64,000 nt of DNA from Rhodobacteraceae bacterium HLUCCO18 (lineage in GTDB: Bacteria > Pseudomonadota > Alphaproteobacteria > Rhodobacterales > Rhodobacteraceae). The stretch spans positions 62,001 to 126,000 of the forward strand of contig LJSY01000002.1 in NCBI GenBank assembly GCA_001314805.1. The letters are read 5' to 3'. Positions 1 through 7,503 of this stretch are shown one piece after another; position 1 is the stretch's first letter; every line of letters begins with the position of its first letter. The translations under genes were made by a program, and so were the position numbers. Below the pieces are notes generated by a model. The model saw only the letters and a list, made by a program, of their open reading frames with translations, made no database searches and was not told where the DNA came from.

Positions 1-194
1 GCTGGGCCTGGTGGTTCGCCGTCCTGACGCCCATCACCGGCGGGATCGGCATCCTTCTCACCGGCACAGTCGTGGACAACTGGTTCATCTGGGCCATCGA
101 ACACAACTTCGCACCGGACTACCTTGGGGCCTATGGCTACGAAGCCTACGGAACCTACGGCGACTTCGGCGGCGTCCAGGGCGCGGGGGAGTAA
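1..194 (+). CDS. pufM: Photosynthetic reaction centre M subunit, C-terminal fragment
   Basis: The window opens inside this gene; only the last 63 residues are present (in-frame codons from base 3, stop TAA at 192-194). They contain the last transmembrane helix (around [14 protein letters not shown]), the stretch [14 protein letters not shown] typical of the PufM carboxy terminus, and a short Tyr/Gly-rich tail. PufM binds bacteriochlorophyll, bacteriopheophytin, quinone and the non-haem iron in the type II reaction centre. The stop lies 3 nt before the pufC start, with a GGGGGAG ribosome-binding sequence inside the final pufM codons. This order matches puf operons that carry a bound cytochrome. 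Identification rests on a short fragment plus context. Confidence 0.9.
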   Translation, partial: WAWWFAVLTPITGGIGILLTGTVVDNWFIWAIEHNFAPDYLGAYGYEAYGTYGDFGGVQGAGE

Positions 195-197
195 CCG

Positions 198-1301
198 ATG
201 TTTCCCAAGTGGTTTGACAAATGGAACTCGGACAACCCGACCAACATCTTCGGGCCGGCCATCGCGGTCGGGGTCGCTGGATCGGCGGTGTTCGTGGCGG
301 CGATGATCGTCGGGTGGGGGCAACCCTTCCCCACGGACAGCCAGCAGACGGGTCCGCGCGGTACCGGCATGAGCGTGCCGGAGTTCGTGTCCGATCTCGA
401 AGCGGGCGATCCGGCGATCGAGGACTTCGTCACCTCGGAGCCGATCGTTCCCACGGCAGGGTCCGCCCTGGCGATCGACACCCTCGAAGGGGTTCCGGAC
501 TCGCTGGCGAATGTCACGGTCGAGAACTACGAGCGCCTGCTCGAGGCCATGCGGTCCTGGACCGGGATCGAGGATCTGCTGGAGCCCGGCAACGACGGCT
601 ACCAGACCGAGGTCGCCTGGTCGATGATCGAGATGACCCAGAACATAAACCAGAACTGGGCGGCCCATGTTCAGGCCAACGCGGAGGTGGGAGTGACCTG
701 TTACACCTGCCACCGCGGAGAGCCGGTGCCGAACAACATCTGGTTCCGGGTCGGGCCGGTCAACAACAACGCCGCCGGGTGGCCCGCCATCCAGAACCGG
801 GTGACCATGACGTCCAACTTCACGTCGCTGCCCTCGACCTACCTGGAGCATTTCCTGCTGCAGGACGAGGACGGCTTCTACGGCGTCGCGCAGGTCCACG
901 ACCTCGCAAGCCGGGTTGAGAACCTCGAAGGCGATCCTCTCATCCAGCAGGCCGAAATGACCTATGCCTGGATGAACTACTTCTCCAATTCGCTGGGTGT
1001 GAACTGCGTGTTCTGCCACAACAGCCGCGCGTTCTACGACCCGACGCAGGTCACGCCGCAATGGTCGACCGCAAGCCTCGGCATCATCATGGTGCAGGAG
1101 CAGCTGGAACAATACATCCTGCCGCTCGAAGACGTTCTTCCGGCCGAACGCCTCGGCCCGATCTACGCCGATGTGCCGAAGCTCGCCTGCCGCACCTGTC
1201 ACCAGGGCGAGCAGCAGCCTCTCAACGGTCTGAACGTCATCGCCAACTGGCCGGAGCTGGCCGTCCTCGACGACGTGCCCGACTACTCGGCCTTCGAGTG
1301 A
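198..1301 (+). CDS. pufC: Reaction-centre cytochrome c subunit with only three haem motifs
   Basis: 367 residues. PufC docks on the periplasmic face of the reaction centre and re-reduces the special pair. The N-terminus has a hydrophobic segment (about residues 18-40) with no lipobox cysteine, so it is probably an uncleaved membrane anchor. Only three CxxCH motifs are present: CYTCH at 168, CVFCH at 270 and CRTCH at 331. Their spacing (102 and 61 residues) fits haems 2, 3 and 4 of tetraheme PufC. The place expected for haem 1, about 45 residues upstream after YERLLEAMRSW, reads GIEDLLEP and has no cysteine. Likely axial ligands are seen: Met in MIEMTQ, His in WAAHV and Met in YAWMNY. Triheme PufC is known from Rhodovulum sulfidophilum. 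The reading frame is intact, so this is not an obvious sequencing error. Confidence 0.96.
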   Translation: MFPKWFDKWNSDNPTNIFGPAIAVGVAGSAVFVAAMIVGWGQPFPTDSQQTGPRGTGMSVPEFVSDLEAGDPAIEDFVTSEPIVPTAGSALAIDTLEGVPDSLANVTVENYERLLEAMRSWTGIEDLLEPGNDGYQTEVAWSMIEMTQNINQNWAAHVQANAEVGVTCYTCHRGEPVPNNIWFRVGPVNNNAAGWPAIQNRVTMTSNFTSLPSTYLEHFLLQDEDGFYGVAQVHDLASRVENLEGDPLIQQAEMTYAWMNYFSNSLGVNCVFCHNSRAFYDPTQVTPQWSTASLGIIMVQEQLEQYILPLEDVLPAERLGPIYADVPKLACRTCHQGEQQPLNGLNVIANWPELAVLDDVPDYSAFE

Positions 1302-1305
1302 GGCG

Positions 1306-1389
1306 ATGGGGGCCTTGAGCCATAGCGAATACGGTCGCGGGCGGGTCATCCTGCCCTGGGCCATCCAGGAACCTTACGTCCCTTCGTAG
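1306..1389 (+). CDS. Possible 27-residue peptide ORF after pufC
   Basis: A small open frame starts 4 nt after the pufC stop and ends just before the operon terminator. It encodes 27 residues beginning [10 protein letters not shown] and ending QEPYVPS. A purine-rich stretch (GAGTGAGG) overlapping the pufC stop could act as a ribosome-binding site, though its spacing is tight. There is no transmembrane segment, so it does not look like PufX or another LH1-associated helix. I do not recognise it. It may be untranslated trailer. Confidence 0.2.
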   Translation: MGALSHSEYGRGRVILPWAIQEPYVPS

Positions 1390-1398
1390 GTCAACTGG

Positions 1399-1441
1399 AA
1401 CCGCGGACAGGTGTCAGACCCTGCCCGCGGTTTTTCTTTTT
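1399..1441 (+). terminator. Intrinsic terminator of the puf operon
   Basis: An inverted repeat AACCGCGG-a-CAGG / CCTG-c-CCGCGGTT has a short loop and is followed by TTTTTCTTTTT. It lies between pufC (and the possible small ORF) and dxs, so it should end puf transcripts. Confidence 0.85.
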
Positions 1442-1468
1442 CAAGACCCGGTTCGGGAGGGCCGACAC

Positions 1469-3394
1469 ATGAACGACCAGATCCACACCCCCATTCTCGA
1501 TCGCGTGCGCTACCCTTCGGACCTGCGCCGCCTGAGCGACGCCGAACTGGCCCAATGCGCCGACGAACTGCGCGCCGAGACGATCAGCGCCGTTTCCGTG
1601 ACCGGCGGTCATCTGGGCTCTTCGCTGGGTGTGGTGGAGCTGACGGTCGCCATCCACGCGGTCTTCAACACGCCCTATGACAAGCTCGTCTGGGACGTGG
1701 GCCACCAATGCTACCCCCACAAGATCGTCACCGGCCGCCGCGACCGCATCCGCACCTTGCGCCAGAAGGGCGGCCTGAGCGGGTTCACCAAGCGTTCCGA
1801 AAGCGATTACGACCCGTTCGGCGCGGCGCATTCCTCGACCTCGATCTCCGCCGCGCTGGGCTTTGCGATGGCGAGCGACATGGGCGAGGCCACGGGCGAC
1901 GCCATCGCGGTCATCGGCGACGGGTCGATCAGCGCGGGCATGGCCTACGAGGCGCTGAACAACGCGGGCGATCTGGGCCGTCGGCTGTTCGTGATCCTCA
2001 ACGACAACGAGATGAGCATCGCGCCGCCCGTGGGGGCGATGTCGCGCTATCTCTCGGGGCTCTACAAGGGCTCGCCGCTGCATACGCTGAAGGATATCGC
2101 CGACGGCGTCGCGGCGCATCTGCCCGAGCCGCTGCGCCACGGAGCCGAGCGCGCGAAGGAACTCGTGACCGGTCACCCGAAGTCGGCCACTCTCTTCGAG
2201 CACCTGGGCTTCACCTATATCGGCCCGGTCGATGGCCATGACATCCCGCAGCTCTTGCAGGTTCTGCGCGCGGCGAAGGCGCAGGCGACGGGGCCCGTCC
2301 TGATCCATGCCGTGACCGTGAAGGGCAAGGGCTACGCGCCCGCCGAAGGCGCCGACGACTGCTATCACGGGGTGGCGAAGTTCGACGTGAAAACCGGCGC
2401 GCAGAAGAAATCCCAGCCCAACGCGCCCAGCTATACCGGCGTCTTCGGCAAGACCCTGACCAAGCTGGCCGAGGCGGATTCGCGGATTGTCGGCGTGACG
2501 GCCGCCATGCCGGGGGGCACCGGCCTCAGCACGCTTCAGAAGGTCATGCCCGAACGTGTCTTCGACGTGGGCATCGCCGAACAGCACGCCGTCACCTTCT
2601 GTGGCGGCCTTGCGGCGGGAGGGCTCAAACCCTTCTGCGCGATCTATTCCAGCTTCCTTCAGCGCGGCTATGACCAGATCGTGCATGACGTGGCGCTACA
2701 GAACCTGCCCGTCCGCTTCATGATCGACCGCGCGGGCCTTGTGGGCGCGGATGGCCCCACCCATGCCGGTGCCTTCGACATCGGCTATCTTGCCGCGCTT
2801 CCCAACATGACCGTGATGGCCTGCGCCGACGAGGCGGAACTGGTGCACATGATGGCAACGGCCGCTGCCCATGACGACGGGCCCATCGCGCTGCGCTATC
2901 CGCGCGGCGAGGGCGTTGGCGTGGAGATGCCCGAGACGGGTGAGGTGCTGGAGATCGGCAAGGGGCGCGTCTTGCAGGAGGGTCATGACGTGGCGATCCT
3001 GTCCTTCGGCGCGCATCTGGCCGAGGCACGGGAAGCGGTGAAAGACCTCGAAGCCAAAGGCGTGTCGGTCACGCTTGCCGATGCGCGTTTCGCCAAGCCG
3101 CTCGACACGGGGCTGATCGACGATCTGATGGCGAACCACCGGGCGCTCATTACGGTTGAACAGGGCGCGATGCTGGGTTTCGGCGGGCTTGTCCTGCATC
3201 ACCTCGCCGCAACGTCGCAACTCGACGGGCGCTGCGCGGTGCGCACGCTGCACCTGCCCGACCGCTTCATCGACCAGGCGAGCCCGGCGGAGATGTACGC
3301 CGAAGCCGGCCTGACCTCCGCCGATATCGCGGCCGCCGCGTTGCAGGCGATGGGCATCGCGACGATCCGCGATCCGCGCAAGGTCAGCGTCTGA
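1469..3394 (+). CDS. dxs: 1-deoxy-D-xylulose-5-phosphate synthase
   Basis: 641 residues, full length for the family. It condenses pyruvate and glyceraldehyde 3-phosphate using thiamine diphosphate, the first step of the MEP isoprenoid route that supplies carotenoids and the bacteriochlorophyll tail. Visible motifs are HQCYPHK near the N-terminus, the ThDP/Mg motif GDGSIS near residues 150-155, and DVGIAEQH with the catalytic Glu at about 371. The ATG is preceded by GGGAGGG at good spacing. The gene sits between the puf terminator and idi, placing two isoprenoid genes side by side within the PGC. A second dxs copy elsewhere in the genome is possible, as in Rhodobacter, but cannot be seen here. 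Confidence 0.97.
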   Translation: MNDQIHTPILDRVRYPSDLRRLSDAELAQCADELRAETISAVSVTGGHLGSSLGVVELTVAIHAVFNTPYDKLVWDVGHQCYPHKIVTGRRDRIRTLRQKGGLSGFTKRSESDYDPFGAAHSSTSISAALGFAMASDMGEATGDAIAVIGDGSISAGMAYEALNNAGDLGRRLFVILNDNEMSIAPPVGAMSRYLSGLYKGSPLHTLKDIADGVAAHLPEPLRHGAERAKELVTGHPKSATLFEHLGFTYIGPVDGHDIPQLLQVLRAAKAQATGPVLIHAVTVKGKGYAPAEGADDCYHGVAKFDVKTGAQKKSQPNAPSYTGVFGKTLTKLAEADSRIVGVTAAMPGGTGLSTLQKVMPERVFDVGIAEQHAVTFCGGLAAGGLKPFCAIYSSFLQRGYDQIVHDVALQNLPVRFMIDRAGLVGADGPTHAGAFDIGYLAALPNMTVMACADEAELVHMMATAAAHDDGPIALRYPRGEGVGVEMPETGEVLEIGKGRVLQEGHDVAILSFGAHLAEAREAVKDLEAKGVSVTLADARFAKPLDTGLIDDLMANHRALITVEQGAMLGFGGLVLHHLAATSQLDGRCAVRTLHLPDRFIDQASPAEMYAEAGLTSADIAAAALQAMGIATIRDPRKVSV

Positions 3395-3411
3395 GCCGGC
3401 ACGACCCGGCA

Positions 3412-3444
3412 AAAGGAAAACGGCGCTCCGATCGGGGCGCCGTT
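3412..3444 (-). terminator. Terminator between convergent dxs and idi
   Basis: The stem AACGGCGC / GCGCCGTT encloses an inner CCGATCGG palindrome. On the minus strand it is followed by a T-rich run (TTTTCCTTTT), so it serves the leftward bchG-bchP-idi operon. It may also slow rightward dxs transcripts. Confidence 0.7.
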
Positions 3445-3466
3445 GCGCGTTCGGGTGGAGGTTGGC

Positions 3467-3994
3467 TCAGGCGGTCACACCGCCGAAGATCGACCGCGCG
3501 TGATCCCGCAGATAGATCTGCAGCCACGGCGTGAAGCCGGAGGGTCGCTGCGCGACCTCTTCGGTCAGTTCGTCGAGCGGTTGCCAGATCGTGTCCATGA
3601 CCTCGTCGGCGTTCGGCTCCGGCTCGATCCCCGGCGCGACCTCGCCCACGAAGATGTCGACGACCTCGTGCTCGATCAGCCCGCCGCCCACATCCGCGCG
3701 GTATTCCACCGTATCGCGGTATTCGAGCGCCATGCCGGTCAGGCCCAGTTCCTCCCCCAATCGCCGCGTGGCGCAATCCAGCGACGCCTCACCCCAGAAC
3801 GGGTGCGTGCAGCAAGTGTTCGCCCAGAGCCCTGGCGTATGGTATTTGCCCATCGCCCGGCGCTGCAGCAGAACCTTGCCGTCCCGCATCAGGAAGACCG
3901 AGATCGCCTTGTGCCGGAGGCCGCGCCGATGCGCCTCCAGCTTTTCGATGGGCTGCAGTTGTCCGTCCACCCAGGTGGGGATGTCGATGCTCAT
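3467..3994 (-). CDS. idi: Isopentenyl-diphosphate delta-isomerase, type I
   Basis: 175 residues, a Nudix-fold enzyme interconverting isopentenyl and dimethylallyl diphosphate. The active-site motif NTCCTHP (catalytic Cys at 62) and the acidic pair in LIEHEVVDIF (Glu 108 and Glu 110) are present, with metal-binding histidines in the N-terminal part. The start overlaps the bchP stop by 4 nt (ATGA), so it is the last gene of the leftward bchG-(PucC-like)-bchP-idi unit. This order is known from Rhodobacter capsulatus. The product feeds geranylgeranyl diphosphate for carotenoids and phytyl tails. Confidence 0.96.
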   Translation of the reverse strand: MSIDIPTWVDGQLQPIEKLEAHRRGLRHKAISVFLMRDGKVLLQRRAMGKYHTPGLWANTCCTHPFWGEASLDCATRRLGEELGLTGMALEYRDTVEYRADVGGGLIEHEVVDIFVGEVAPGIEPEPNADEVMDTIWQPLDELTEEVAQRPSGFTPWLQIYLRDHARSIFGGVTA

Positions 3995-5178
3995 ACGCGC
4001 GTGGCCGATACCAGTCCTGTCAGATGGGCCAGATTCTTCACGCCGATCTTCAGATGCGCAAGGGGGCGGGCCTTGACCAGCTCCTTGTTCATGTAGGCCT
4101 CGAAGGTCAGGCGCTGCACATCCACGTCATGGCAGAGGCTGACGAAGCGTTCGCGCCGCTCGTCGGACTTGTAATAGGCGTCCTGCATCGCGCCGAGGAT
4201 CTTGAAGACGTTCTTGTGCTCCCGCATGAAGAGTTTGCGGGCAAGCTTGAGGTCCTTGATCATGCCGGTCTGCAACTTGGCGGCGGCGGCGATGGCGGCG
4301 ACGCGGCCGCCCACCATGGCGTAGTAGATGCCTTCGCCCGAGGACGGCGCGACGACGCCGGCCGCGTCCCCGGCCAGCACCACGTCGCGGCAATTGTCCC
4401 ATTCTTCGAGTGGCTTGAGCGGGATCGGCGCGCCTTCACGGCGGATCGTCGGACAATCGGCGAGGCCCGATGCCTCGCGCAGATCGGCGGTCGCCTTCTT
4501 CAGGTCGACTTCCCTGACGAAGCTGCCCATGCCGACGCTGGCGGATTTGCCATGCGGAAAGACCCAGCCGTAGAAATCGGGCGAGATGCGGCCGTCATAG
4601 ATCACGTCGCAGCGGTCGGGATGATACTCGCCACGGGGTCCGGGGCTTTCGATGATCTCGTGATAGGCGATGACGTAGGGGATCTTGTCGCCGTCCTTCA
4701 CCTCTGTCCGCGCGACGTTCGACCGCGCGCCGTCTGCACCGATCACCATTTTCGTGGTCAGAATCCGGTCCTCCCCGCTTTCCTTGTCACGGTAGTGGAC
4801 ATGGGTGCCCGCCTTGTCGCGAGTGATGCGGGTGTAGGTGCCGGTAAAACGCTCGGCCCCGGCCTCCTGCGCCCGGTTGCGGAGAAATTCGTCGAAATGC
4901 TCCCGGTCGACCATGCCGACGAAGCCGTTCTCGATGGGGATGTCCACGCGGCGGCCCGTGGGCGAGATCATGCGCGCCGTGGTGATCTTGGCGACCAGTT
5001 GTTCCTCGGGGATGTGGAAATCCCGGATCAGGCGCGGCGGGATGGCACCGCCGCAGGGCTTGATCCGTCCCGCGCGGTCGATCAGCGCGACCTTGTGGCC
5101 GGACCGCGCGAGGTCTTCGGCGGCCGTGGCACCCGAGGGTCCACCCCCCACAACGACGACATCGTAAAGCATGGTCAT
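3991..5178 (-). CDS. bchP: Geranylgeranyl reductase (bacteriochlorophyll tail)
   Basis: 395 residues. It reduces three double bonds of the geranylgeranyl tail of bacteriochlorophyll to phytyl, using NADPH. The N-terminal FAD-binding motif VVVGGGPSGATAAEDLAR is followed by an acidic residue at the end of the second strand, and the second FAD motif VVLAGDAAGVVAP lies further on. Start choice: ATG at 5178 overlaps the upstream transporter stop as ATGA; a second in-frame ATG at 5172 has better spacing from GGGAG. Neighbours bchG and idi act on the same tail, which supports the call. A longer open frame running into the transporter gene is an artefact. Confidence 0.96.
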   Translation of the reverse strand: MTMLYDVVVVGGGPSGATAAEDLARSGHKVALIDRAGRIKPCGGAIPPRLIRDFHIPEEQLVAKITTARMISPTGRRVDIPIENGFVGMVDREHFDEFLRNRAQEAGAERFTGTYTRITRDKAGTHVHYRDKESGEDRILTTKMVIGADGARSNVARTEVKDGDKIPYVIAYHEIIESPGPRGEYHPDRCDVIYDGRISPDFYGWVFPHGKSASVGMGSFVREVDLKKATADLREASGLADCPTIRREGAPIPLKPLEEWDNCRDVVLAGDAAGVVAPSSGEGIYYAMVGGRVAAIAAAAKLQTGMIKDLKLARKLFMREHKNVFKILGAMQDAYYKSDERRERFVSLCHDVDVQRLTFEAYMNKELVKARPLAHLKIGVKNLAHLTGLVSATRV

Positions 5179-6482
5179 TCTCCCGGAACAGCCGCGCCGC
5201 CCGGCGCGAGGGTTGGATCGCGGTCCATGATGCGGACCGCCATGACGGCCGAGGCGATGTAGAGCATGGCCTCGAGGACAAAGACGGTGCCGAAGGCGCT
5301 GGGGTCGGTCATGACCGTTCGCATGGCATCGGCCAGCGCGGCGCCCAGAAGGCCGCCGAAGCCTGCGGCGATGGCCTGCGCCGCGCCCCACAGACCCATG
5401 CGCGTGCCTTCGCGCTCGGCGCGACCTTCGCCCGCCAGCGCCATCATGGAGCCGATGGCGGCGACGGCGAACATGCCGTTGAAAAAGCCCATGAGGACGA
5501 CGGCGGGCACCAAGGGCGCGCTCGGCCCGATCTGGCCCAGCGCGCTGATCAGCGCCAGCGCGCCGGCGGACCCGATGCATCCCGCCACGACCCATTGGCG
5601 CAGGGTGCCGATCCGCAGCGCGGTTCCGGCGATCCCCACCAGCACCATGCCGAGAAAGACGCCGCCGTTCTGCGCACCCGAGAGCGAGGTCGACTGACCG
5701 GGCGTGAATCCGAAGACGAGGCCGGAATAGGGCTCGAGGATCAGCTCCTGCATGAAATAGGCGGTCATGCTCAGGAACACGAAGATGGTGAACATCCGCG
5801 CCCGCGGTTCGGCCCAGACCTCCCTCAGACCTTCGAGAAACGGCGCGCTGTCCCGCGCGGGACGGGCGACCACGCGGCGTTCGATACCCCAGACGGCGAG
5901 GCAGGTCGCACCGAAGGCAAGCGCGGTGACGACGGCGACCACGCTCATCAGCCGCGCCGGCGTGTAGGGGTCGAGGAACTGCCCCGAGACCCCCGCCGTG
6001 ACGGCGATGCCGAAGATCATCATCAGCCATGTGATCGTCGCGGCGGCAGGCCGGCGGCGCGGCGCGGTGGCCGTGGCCAGAAGCGCCAGCAGCGATGTGC
6101 CCGACGCGCCCACCCCGACACCGATGGCCGTGTAGGCGGCGATGGAGACCGTGAGGCCAAGGGCAAAGCTGCCCTCCATCAAAACGACGCCATAGGCCGC
6201 CGACAGACCGCCCAGCGCCAGGATCGCCATTCCGCCGATGATCCAGCGCGTCCGGTGCCCGCCGGTGTCCGACTTGTAGCCCCATTGCGGGCGCGACAGC
6301 TGGATGCCGTAATGAAGCGCCACGAGGAAGCCCGGCAGGACCGCGGGCAGGGCAAGCTCCACGACCATCAGGCGGTTGAGCGTCGAGGTGGTCAGAACGA
6401 CGATCGCGCCCAGCGCCATCTGCACGACGCCGAGGCGGACGATCTGCGCCCAGGACAGCGTCGCGGCCCCGTTCATGGCCAA
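5175..6482 (-). CDS. PucC-like major facilitator protein (BCD family)
   Basis: 435 residues with about 12 hydrophobic segments. It belongs to the bacteriochlorophyll delivery (PucC/LhaA) branch of the major facilitator superfamily, here positioned between bchG and bchP as is orf428 (also called bch2) of Rhodobacter capsulatus. The proposed family role is membrane delivery or assembly of bacteriochlorophyll-protein complexes; the exact substrate is not established. The N-terminal LNRLMVVELALPA and the LSRPQWGYKSDT loop resemble LhaA, encoded further along in this window (LNRVMIVELQ, GFKSDTYKS). Its start overlaps the end of bchG by 10 nt and its stop overlaps the bchP start, so the genes are probably translationally coupled. 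Confidence 0.9.
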   Translation of the reverse strand: MAMNGAATLSWAQIVRLGVVQMALGAIVVLTTSTLNRLMVVELALPAVLPGFLVALHYGIQLSRPQWGYKSDTGGHRTRWIIGGMAILALGGLSAAYGVVLMEGSFALGLTVSIAAYTAIGVGVGASGTSLLALLATATAPRRRPAAATITWLMMIFGIAVTAGVSGQFLDPYTPARLMSVVAVVTALAFGATCLAVWGIERRVVARPARDSAPFLEGLREVWAEPRARMFTIFVFLSMTAYFMQELILEPYSGLVFGFTPGQSTSLSGAQNGGVFLGMVLVGIAGTALRIGTLRQWVVAGCIGSAGALALISALGQIGPSAPLVPAVVLMGFFNGMFAVAAIGSMMALAGEGRAEREGTRMGLWGAAQAIAAGFGGLLGAALADAMRTVMTDPSAFGTVFVLEAMLYIASAVMAVRIMDRDPTLAPGGAAVPGE

Positions 6483-7393
6483 CTCTCCAGCGAGCGCACC
6501 GCGAAGGCCGTGACCATCATGCCGGAGACATAGAGCGTGACGCCGACCCCGTTATACCATGGCGCCTTGCCTTTCGGGTCGCGCAGCAGAACCTGCATCG
6601 CGTAAAGCTGCGCGATCAGGGACATGGCGATGACGAGCCCGTGCCACGGGCGGTCCCAGACCATGTAAAGCAGGACGAAGACGATCAGCTGCGGGATGGC
6701 CATGACCACGCAGGCCAGTTTCGCCGCGCGTTCCGGGCCGAGCGTGACGGGCAGGGAGTTCACGCCCATCTGGCGGTCGCCCTCCAGTGCCTTGAAATCG
6801 TTGAGCGTCATGATCCCGTGGGCACCGATCCCGTAAAGAACCGCAACGATGATGACCGGCCATGACGGCGCGCCTGCGGCCAGGACGGCGGCGCCGGTGA
6901 ACCATGGCAGCGTCTCGTAGCTGAGACCCACGAGGCCCGGACCCCAGAGACCCGAACGCTTCAGGCGGACCGGCTCGGCGGAATAGGCCCAGGCGGCGGC
7001 GATGGCGACCAGCGTCGCGCCGAAGCCCCATGGGCCAAGCGCCAGGCCGATAAAGGCGGCGAGGATCGACATGGCAATGGCGATCCAGAGACCCCAGCGA
7101 CCGGGAATGCGCCCCGAGGGGATCGGTCGGTCGGGTTCGTTGATCGCATCCACGTGGCGGTCGCACCAGTCGTTCGCCGCCTGGCTCATGCCGCAGACGA
7201 TGGGACCGGCGAGAATGACCCCGAGGATCAGCACCAGCCAGTTGCCGCCCGGCGCGACACCTGCGGACACCGCGCCGCAGAGATAGGCCCACATGGGCGG
7301 GAACCACGTGATGGGCTTGAGCAGGGTGAGCACTGCACGCGGTTCGGGCATGCTCCCGCTGCGGGCGGGGGTGAGGTCGGTCGTTACACTCAT
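6473..7393 (-). CDS. bchG: Bacteriochlorophyll synthase (tail-attaching prenyltransferase)
   Basis: 306 residues with multiple membrane segments, of the UbiA prenyltransferase family. It esterifies bacteriochlorophyllide a with geranylgeranyl diphosphate. Both Asp-rich motifs are visible: NDWCDRHVDAINEPDRP and the second around DFKALEGDRQ. I chose the ATG at 7393; an upstream TTG would add eight residues but lies inside a PpsR palindrome. It heads the leftward bchG-transporter-bchP-idi unit, and PpsR sites sit directly upstream, predicting repression under oxygen. Confidence 0.95.
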   Translation of the reverse strand: MSVTTDLTPARSGSMPEPRAVLTLLKPITWFPPMWAYLCGAVSAGVAPGGNWLVLILGVILAGPIVCGMSQAANDWCDRHVDAINEPDRPIPSGRIPGRWGLWIAIAMSILAAFIGLALGPWGFGATLVAIAAAWAYSAEPVRLKRSGLWGPGLVGLSYETLPWFTGAAVLAAGAPSWPVIIVAVLYGIGAHGIMTLNDFKALEGDRQMGVNSLPVTLGPERAAKLACVVMAIPQLIVFVLLYMVWDRPWHGLVIAMSLIAQLYAMQVLLRDPKGKAPWYNGVGVTLYVSGMMVTAFAVRSLESWP

Positions 7394-7396
7394 GAG

Positions 7397-7414
7397 TGTC
7401 AGGATAAGTTGACA
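7397..7414. promoter_or_regulatory. PpsR/CrtJ palindrome upstream of bchG
   Basis: A perfect TGT-N12-ACA element (TGTCAGGATAAGTTGACA) ends 4 nt before the bchG start codon, so bound PpsR would block initiation or early transcription. This is the consensus of the aerobic repressor encoded by the adjacent ppsR gene. Confidence 0.75.
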
Positions 7415-7431
7415 CAACCCGACTCGGCAAG

Positions 7432-7449
7432 TGTAAAATCAAGTTGACG
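7432..7449. promoter_or_regulatory. Imperfect second PpsR site upstream of bchG
   Basis: TGT-N12-ACG, one base off the consensus, with start-to-start spacing of 35 bp from the perfect site. Paired sites are usual for the tetrameric repressor PpsR/CrtJ. The match is partial and could be chance. Confidence 0.45.
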
Positions 7450-7503
7450 CACACGAAAACGACCGGCGCATTTGCCGGCGCTTCAGGGGTGTTCGGGGGA
7501 GCG

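Noticed and set aside
1306-1389. PufX or other LH1-associated protein after pufC
   Set aside because: The only ORF there is 27 codons long with no membrane helix; I kept it as a weak candidate peptide but not as PufX.
5179-6285. Frame joining the PucC-like transporter region to bchP as one protein
   Set aside because: The upstream part is out of frame with the transporter and lacks membrane pattern; bchP starts at the ATGA overlap.
7394-7417. TTG start for bchG adding eight residues
   Set aside because: It lies inside a perfect PpsR palindrome and has no Shine-Dalgarno sequence; the ATG at 7393 is preferred.
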